Part shown: piece by piece, positions 59,659-64,000 of the stretch
Layout: each line of letters opens with the position of its first letter
Numbering within the stretch: the stretch's first letter is position 1
Assembly (NCBI GenBank): GCA_937967995.1
Contig: CALBTB010000005.1
Span: 241,413 to 305,412 of the forward strand
Reading direction: 5' to 3'
Source: an uncultured Gammaproteobacteria bacterium
Lineage (GTDB): Bacteria > Pseudomonadota > Gammaproteobacteria > UBA6429 > Thiohalophilaceae
Length of the DNA stretch: 64,000 bases
The notes under the pieces: model-generated
Databases searched by the model: none
Seen by the model: only the letters and a program-made list of their open reading frames with translations
Told to the model about the DNA's origin: nothing
Translations under genes and position numbers: made by a program

Positions 59659-60292
59659 ATCCCTTTGAAACTAACCAGTCAGTGATGGTTTTTCTGGCTT
59701 CGTCGAGGCCGGTTCCGGCATGGGCGGAAAAGAGCTGCACCTGGGCAAGCGAATAGGGCTGAATCGCTTTTTTAACCTGCAAAAAAGCCGCCTGTGCCGG
59801 TCCACGCTTGAGCTTGTCGGCCTTGGTCAGGAGTATTAGTACCCGCATTCCCTTGTAATCACACCACTGCAGCATTTGCTGGTCGAATTCCTTGAGTGGG
59901 TGGCGAATATCCATCATCAGCACAATGCCGCGCAGGCACTGGCGCTCATTCAGGAAGCGATCCAGGGTGGCCTGCCATTGGGCCTGCATGGCGCTGGGGA
60001 CCTTGGCGTAGCCGTAACCGGGCAGATCCACTAGCCGGTGATGATCATCCAGTGCAAAAAATACCAGCTGTTGCGTACGCCCCGGCGTTTTGCTGGTCCG
60101 GGCGAGTGACTTTTGAGCACACAAGGCATTGAGCGCGCTGGATTTTCCGGCATTGGAGCGCCCGGCAAATGCCACCTCGGCACCGTTATCCGGCGGGACA
60201 TGGGCCAGATCGGGGCTGCTAAGTAAAAACCTGGCATTTTGCAAAGGATTGCGGTGAGAGGAAAAACTCGAATTGTCTGCTTGACCCGGCAT
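59657..60292 (-). CDS. engB: Ribosome-biogenesis GTPase EngB (YsxC/YihA)
   Basis: 211 residues from the ATG at 60292; ATGs at 60319 and 60394 would add segments with no family match. Small GTPase fold: G1 GRSNAGKSSALNAL, G2 Thr region TSKTPGRTQ, G3 LVDLPGYGYAKV, G4 TKADKL and G5 SAHAGTGLDE. Essential in many bacteria for 50S assembly. The polA-engB pair and the following cytochromes match the Pseudomonas order. Confidence 0.95.
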   Translation of the reverse strand: MPGQADNSSFSSHRNPLQNARFLLSSPDLAHVPPDNGAEVAFAGRSNAGKSSALNALCAQKSLARTSKTPGRTQQLVFFALDDHHRLVDLPGYGYAKVPSAMQAQWQATLDRFLNERQCLRGIVLMMDIRHPLKEFDQQMLQWCDYKGMRVLILLTKADKLKRGPAQAAFLQVKKAIQPYSLAQVQLFSAHAGTGLDEARKTITDWLVSKG

Positions 60293-60420
60293 CGTACTGT
60301 TTGTATAAAGGTGCCCCATTTTTGGGGGGTTCTGACCCGGGCAATTATGCCTCATTCCAGACGGTTTGAGGGCAGGGAAAGAGCTGAACAACAAATTTTA
60401 TTTATGGAGAGTCTCTAGCA

Positions 60421-60735
60421 ATGAAAAAACTGATGGTTATTGTTTCAGCGTTGGGTTTGATGGGGGCCTCTGCCTCTGCCCTGGCTTCTGGTCAGCAAAC
60501 CTATCAGCAGGCCTGCGCAGCCTGTCATGCCGCCGGTGTTGCCGGTTCACCGAAAACCGGTGACAAGGCAGCCTGGAAAGATCGTATCGCTCAGGGTAAC
60601 AGTGTCATGTATGAGCACGCGATCAAGGGCTTCAAAGGCAAAACCGGTTTCATGCCTGCCAAGGGTGGCCGTGCCGATCTAAGTGATGACGCAGTCAAGG
60701 CTGCAGTAGATTATATGGTGTCTGAATCAAAATGA
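60421..60735 (+). CDS. Cytochrome c5-type protein
   Basis: 104 residues: signal peptide (cleavage near SALA-SG, about residue 22), one heme site CAACH and an axial Met in the GFMPAKGG region. Monoheme class I cytochrome of the c5 family, periplasmic, electron carrier to terminal oxidases. It overlaps the start of the c4 gene by 4 bases. Matured by the ResB/CcsA system encoded next. Confidence 0.93.
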   Translation: MKKLMVIVSALGLMGASASALASGQQTYQQACAACHAAGVAGSPKTGDKAAWKDRIAQGNSVMYEHAIKGFKGKTGFMPAKGGRADLSDDAVKAAVDYMVSESK

Positions 60736-61352
60736 TGTTTCGTACAGTCGCAAGTATTTTCGCAATTGCCCTCACTATGCCGGTCTATGCAGCCGGTAAT
60801 GTGGACGCCGGACGCAGTAAGGCTCAGGTTTGTGCCGGCTGCCATGGCGTGGACGGCAATGCCACGATTCCGAACTATCCTAGCCTGGCCGGCCAGCATG
60901 CCGGCTACCTGGTTAACCAGCTGAAAAACTTCAAATCAGAACGGCGTGTCAATGCCATTATGAAGGGCCAGGTTGCCAATCTGAGCGATCAGGATATGCA
61001 GGACATCGCTGCCTACTACGCATCACAGAAAATTCGTACAGGCGCAGCAACTGATGAAAGCAAACGTCAGTTCGGTGAGCGAATCTACCGCGGCGGTAAT
61101 GAAAGCAAAGGTCTGGCAGCCTGTATGGCCTGTCACAGTCCAAACGGTACCGGCAATTTACCGGCGAACTATCCGGTCCTGAGTGGTCAAAACGAAGGGT
61201 ATGTTGTTCAGACCCTGAAGGATTACCGTGAAGGGAAGGTACGTGGCGCTGATGATCGGGACGAGTCAGCCAGGACCATGCGCACCATTGCAAAGAAAAT
61301 GAGCGATGCAGAGATAGAGGCCGTAGCCCACTACATCTCGGGATTGCAATAA
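60732..61352 (+). CDS. Diheme cytochrome c4
   Basis: 206 residues: signal peptide 1-17 (VYAAG), two class I domains with heme sites CAGCH (about 32-36) and CMACH (about 131-135), and Met ligands in IMKGQ and the later MRTIAKKM region. The GVDGNATIPNYPSLAGQHAGYLVNQLKNFKSERRVNAIMKG block is typical of cytochrome c4. Membrane-associated periplasmic electron carrier to cbb3-type or other oxidases. Confidence 0.95.
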   Translation: MMFRTVASIFAIALTMPVYAAGNVDAGRSKAQVCAGCHGVDGNATIPNYPSLAGQHAGYLVNQLKNFKSERRVNAIMKGQVANLSDQDMQDIAAYYASQKIRTGAATDESKRQFGERIYRGGNESKGLAACMACHSPNGTGNLPANYPVLSGQNEGYVVQTLKDYREGKVRGADDRDESARTMRTIAKKMSDAEIEAVAHYISGLQ

Positions 61353-61394
61353 TTGATTTGCAGTTAGCTCTACCTGACTTATAGAAGTTATACG

Positions 61395-61429
61395 AAGGGT
61401 GGTCCGCGCAATGCGAACCACCCTTTTTT
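61395..61429 (+). terminator. Rho-independent terminator after cytochrome c4
   Basis: AAGGGTGGT pairs with ACCACCCTT; the inner CGC/GCG pairing extends it. A run of T follows. Located 40 bases past the c4 stop. Confidence 0.88.
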
Positions 61430-61453
61430 ATCTAAAGTACGTTGACGCATAAC

Positions 61454-63472
61454 ATGAGTAACACACAGGATAAAACCCGCCAGCCGGCCAGCAAACGCAG
61501 TATTGTGCTGGAGTTTCTTGGTTCCATGAACCTGGCGATCATTGTATTTGTCATCATTGCGATTGCATCGGTCATCGGTACGGTCCTGCAACAGAACAAA
61601 CCCTATAACGATTATATTGTTGAATTTGGACCGTTCTGGCATGAGTTTTTCAAGGCGCTGAATTTATACGATGTATACGGTGCCGGCTGGTTTGTCTTCC
61701 TGCTGCTGTTTTTGCTGACATCGACCAGTGTGTGCATTTATCGCAATGCACCGGTGATGGTGCAGGAGATGCGTAACTTTCGCCTCAACGGCAAGCTTAA
61801 AATGATTCGTGCGATCGAAGGTTCGCGCGAATGGAAACTGCAGGCTGATGATCCGCAGACCCGTCAGCATGTGCAACAGTTCATGGCGGCCAATGGTTAT
61901 CGCACACGTACCAAACAACATGCCGATCGCTTTGTCATTTCCGGCATGCGTGGCCACTGGAACCGGTTGGGTTATATCTTTGCGCACCTCGGCATGGTGG
62001 TTGTTCCGATTGGCTTTATTCTGGATGGTTCGTTTGATATCCAGTTGCGTGAATGGTCCGGCAAGACAAAGGTCGACACCGAATCGGTTTTTGTCAAAGA
62101 CATGCCAGAGGAAAGCCAGTTACAACCCAATGATCTGTTATCGTTTCGTGGCACCATCAGTATTTCAGAAGGTCAGCAGGCCAATTTTGCGTTGCTTAAC
62201 ATTCGAGATGGATCACTGGTGCAATATCTGCCGTTCACGATTGAGCTTAAGGATTTTCGCGTCGAGCATTACAATTCAGGTCAGCCCAAATCATTTGAAA
62301 GTGACCTGGTCATTCACGACAAGCAAAAAAATACCAGCTTTGAAAAAACCATTTCAGTTAACTATCCACTGGTTTATCGTGGCTATACAATTTATCAGGC
62401 TTCATTTGGTGATGGCGGTTCCAGGCTAAAGATGAAGGTCTGGCCGTTTAATGATCATCAGTTACATACAATTGAACTGGACGGCATTGTACGTGACGAG
62501 CGCGTGTTAAATACAGCGAAAGGCAATCTCACACTGGAGTTTGTCGACTTCAAGAAATACAACGTCAATCCGGCGCCACCGGATGATCCACTCAAACGCA
62601 AGTTTATTAATTTCGGCCCGACAATTGACTTTAAGGTGCGTGATGAGACGGGTGCAGCACGTCAATATATCAACTACATGTCACCGGTCGAAACCAATGG
62701 CCGGCATATGTTCCTGACCGGTATGCGCAGCAGCCCGGCGGACGATTACCGCTATTTGCATATTCCCGCGGATGATAATTTTAGCGTCGACCGCTTTATG
62801 AAGTTTCATGCCCTGTTAAACAATGCGCCGCGCGTGCAGCAGATTGCCATACGGACGGTTGAAAATGTCCTGCAGGGTGCACCCGGAGCGGATCGCTACA
62901 AAGAAGATGTCATCAAGACCATGGGTGACCTGATCGACCTGTTCAACCACGGCGGATTTGATGCTATCGAGAACCATGTTCGCAAGTCCGGGGCAGCGAA
63001 TGAGCAGCAGGTGAAAATGGCCGAGGCTTACATGAAGGTATTGAATACCATCATGCAGGCGGTCTATGGTGAAGTCCTCAGGGCCGAAGGGGTCGACCTG
63101 TCCAATGGGCCGACCGAAAAGCAGCAGCAGTTTTACCTGGATGCGGTGGAGGCTCTGCGCCAGATCCACCTCTACGGGACACCGTTTTATGTCCAGCTGA
63201 CCGATTTTACCCACGTGGAATCATCCGGCCTGTCAATTGCCAAACTTCCGGGCAAAAATGTGTTCTATATCGGCAGTATTATGGTCATTATTGGCGTATT
63301 CTTACTGTTTTATCTGAGCCACCAACGGCTCTGGGCCGTGTTTTACAGGGATGAGGACGGGCAGGACAGGCTGCTGTTTGCCGGCAGTGGAAATCGAAAT
63401 GTCACGGATTTCAAAAAACAGTTCGCGGTGCTGGGCGATAAATTAGAGCGCCTGCTTGGCCGGAATAACTAG
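61454..63472 (+). CDS. resB: Cytochrome c biogenesis protein ResB
   Basis: 672 residues from the ATG at 61454; a TTG four codons earlier is less likely. ResB/Ccs1 family: an N-terminal helix with SMNLAIIVFVIIAIASVIGTVLQQNKP, further helices near 60-82, about 165-185 and the last near 603-620, and a large periplasmic domain (about 190-600) between the third and fourth. The VLQQN motif and LGYIFAHLGMVVVPIG (His for heme handling) are characteristic. With CcsA it forms System II, which exports heme and attaches it to the c-type cytochromes encoded just upstream. Confidence 0.95.
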   Translation: MSNTQDKTRQPASKRSIVLEFLGSMNLAIIVFVIIAIASVIGTVLQQNKPYNDYIVEFGPFWHEFFKALNLYDVYGAGWFVFLLLFLLTSTSVCIYRNAPVMVQEMRNFRLNGKLKMIRAIEGSREWKLQADDPQTRQHVQQFMAANGYRTRTKQHADRFVISGMRGHWNRLGYIFAHLGMVVVPIGFILDGSFDIQLREWSGKTKVDTESVFVKDMPEESQLQPNDLLSFRGTISISEGQQANFALLNIRDGSLVQYLPFTIELKDFRVEHYNSGQPKSFESDLVIHDKQKNTSFEKTISVNYPLVYRGYTIYQASFGDGGSRLKMKVWPFNDHQLHTIELDGIVRDERVLNTAKGNLTLEFVDFKKYNVNPAPPDDPLKRKFINFGPTIDFKVRDETGAARQYINYMSPVETNGRHMFLTGMRSSPADDYRYLHIPADDNFSVDRFMKFHALLNNAPRVQQIAIRTVENVLQGAPGADRYKEDVIKTMGDLIDLFNHGGFDAIENHVRKSGAANEQQVKMAEAYMKVLNTIMQAVYGEVLRAEGVDLSNGPTEKQQQFYLDAVEALRQIHLYGTPFYVQLTDFTHVESSGLSIAKLPGKNVFYIGSIMVIIGVFLLFYLSHQRLWAVFYRDEDGQDRLLFAGSGNRNVTDFKKQFAVLGDKLERLLGRNN

Positions 63473-63488
63473 ATTATCGAGGTGAGAC

Positions 63489-64000
63489 ATGTCTGTGACT
63501 GAACAGGCCATTCATGATGAACTAAAGCGACCATCGTTTCTGAAGTCACTCAGCATTGTTGACTGGGTGTTTGCCGTACTGCTGATTGCCGGTGCGGTGT
63601 ATGCCTATCAGAAATATTCCTACCTGATGGATGGCTATGAAGTCGGGATTCTGTTTGGCACCGCATTGGCCCTGATTGCCATGGGCTGGTGGTGGAAATC
63701 CTCCCGAGTTCTGATGGCGGCGGTGGCGGCAATCAGTCTGCTTTCCGTCTGGCTGTATGAACCGGCGGTGCAGGCGCTGGTGGCATCCGGCATGAGCAGC
63801 GGCGATGCGGTCAATGCCCTGTCCAATCTGGATGACAAGGCCAACAGCAAATTCCTGTTCAAATACTTTTTATCCAGCACATCCGCCATCATGTGGATGA
63901 GTGCATTGTTTTACATGGCGACAATCGTCTATTTCATTCATCTTTACGGTAAAAATACATATGCAGGTAGAGTCGCCACGGCCATGACCTGGACGGCGAC
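63489..64000 (+). CDS. ccsA: Cytochrome c biogenesis protein CcsA/CcsB, 5' part
   Basis: 170 codons to the window edge from the ATG at 63489, with GAGGTG upstream. The visible part has a cytosolic start (MSVTEQAIHDELKRPS), then several transmembrane helices (FAVLLIAGAVYAYQKYS, IGLFGTALALIAMGWW-like LFGTALALIAMG and LMAAVAAISLLSVWLY) and the start of a large loop, matching CcsB/CcsA N-terminal regions. The WWD heme-binding motif lies beyond the window. Partner of ResB. Confidence 0.88.
   Translation, partial: MSVTEQAIHDELKRPSFLKSLSIVDWVFAVLLIAGAVYAYQKYSYLMDGYEVGILFGTALALIAMGWWWKSSRVLMAAVAAISLLSVWLYEPAVQALVASGMSSGDAVNALSNLDDKANSKFLFKYFLSSTSAIMWMSALFYMATIVYFIHLYGKNTYAGRVATAMTWTA

Overview
The window is about 64 kb of a mid-GC gammaproteobacterial chromosome with tightly packed housekeeping operons. 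Several blocks keep Escherichia/Pseudomonas gene order: yibN-grxC-secB-gpsA facing gpmI-envC-ctpA-yibQ; hslVU-DUF971-ubiE-ubiJ; hemB-aroE; and polA-(sRNA locus)-engB-cytochrome c5/c4-resB-ccsA. A MSHA-type pilus, a PPi-type phosphofructokinase, a class 1B-like PyrD, rubredoxin, c-type cytochromes with System II maturation and a TRAP transporter suggest a free-living respiratory gammaproteobacterium, perhaps near the Chromatiales/Thiotrichales or methanotroph relatives. The genus cannot be named from this sequence.

Layout. 1-4.7 kb: minus-strand MSHA pilus operon mshE-G-pilin-A-C-D, cut by the window edge; its ATPase carries an apparently intact tandem c-di-GMP-binding motif. 4.7-9.1 kb: pyrD, trmL, then the yibN-grxC-trxC-secB-gpsA operon. 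9.2-16.3 kb: an ArsR-type regulator divergent from gpmI-envC-ctpA-yibQ-DJ-1-DUF389. 16.2-23.7 kb: ubiB with small membrane proteins, an SNase-like protein, an HNH protein, a membrane-fused spermidine-synthase-like protein, GGCT and LysE. 23.7-26.9 kb: an AT-rich accessory patch of small proteins, including a highly charged 18-residue-repeat protein. 27-35 kb: PPi-phosphofructokinase with a histone-H1-like tail, ubiE/ubiJ, hslVU, a BASS transporter and a hydrolase with a degenerate triad. 35-50.4 kb: two GGDEF-EAL proteins, mlaC, hemB-aroE, lgt, a hydrolase-TlpA fusion, rubredoxin and its reductase, and uvrD. 50.4-55 kb: a split TRAP transporter interleaved with msrB and a redox protein. 55-64 kb: LOG protein, polA, two candidate small RNAs, engB, cytochromes c5 and c4, resB and the start of ccsA.

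The most unusual content is non-coding. The 517-base polA-engB gap, the locus of Spot 42 in enterics and ErsA in Pseudomonas, holds two consecutive structured units. Each ends in a strong terminator, and most of their hairpin loops are C-rich (anti-Shine-Dalgarno-like); the first follows a sigma-E-like promoter. Separately, intergenic repeats at 6.3 kb and 34.1 kb present ANGGAN hexaloops closed by C-G pairs, the preferred CsrA/RsmA ligand. One contains a perfect match to the published CsrA SELEX consensus. Together with MshE and two GGDEF-EAL proteins this suggests linked c-di-GMP and post-transcriptional control, but that link is inference.

All assignments come from reading the sequence and from family knowledge; no database search or folding program was run.
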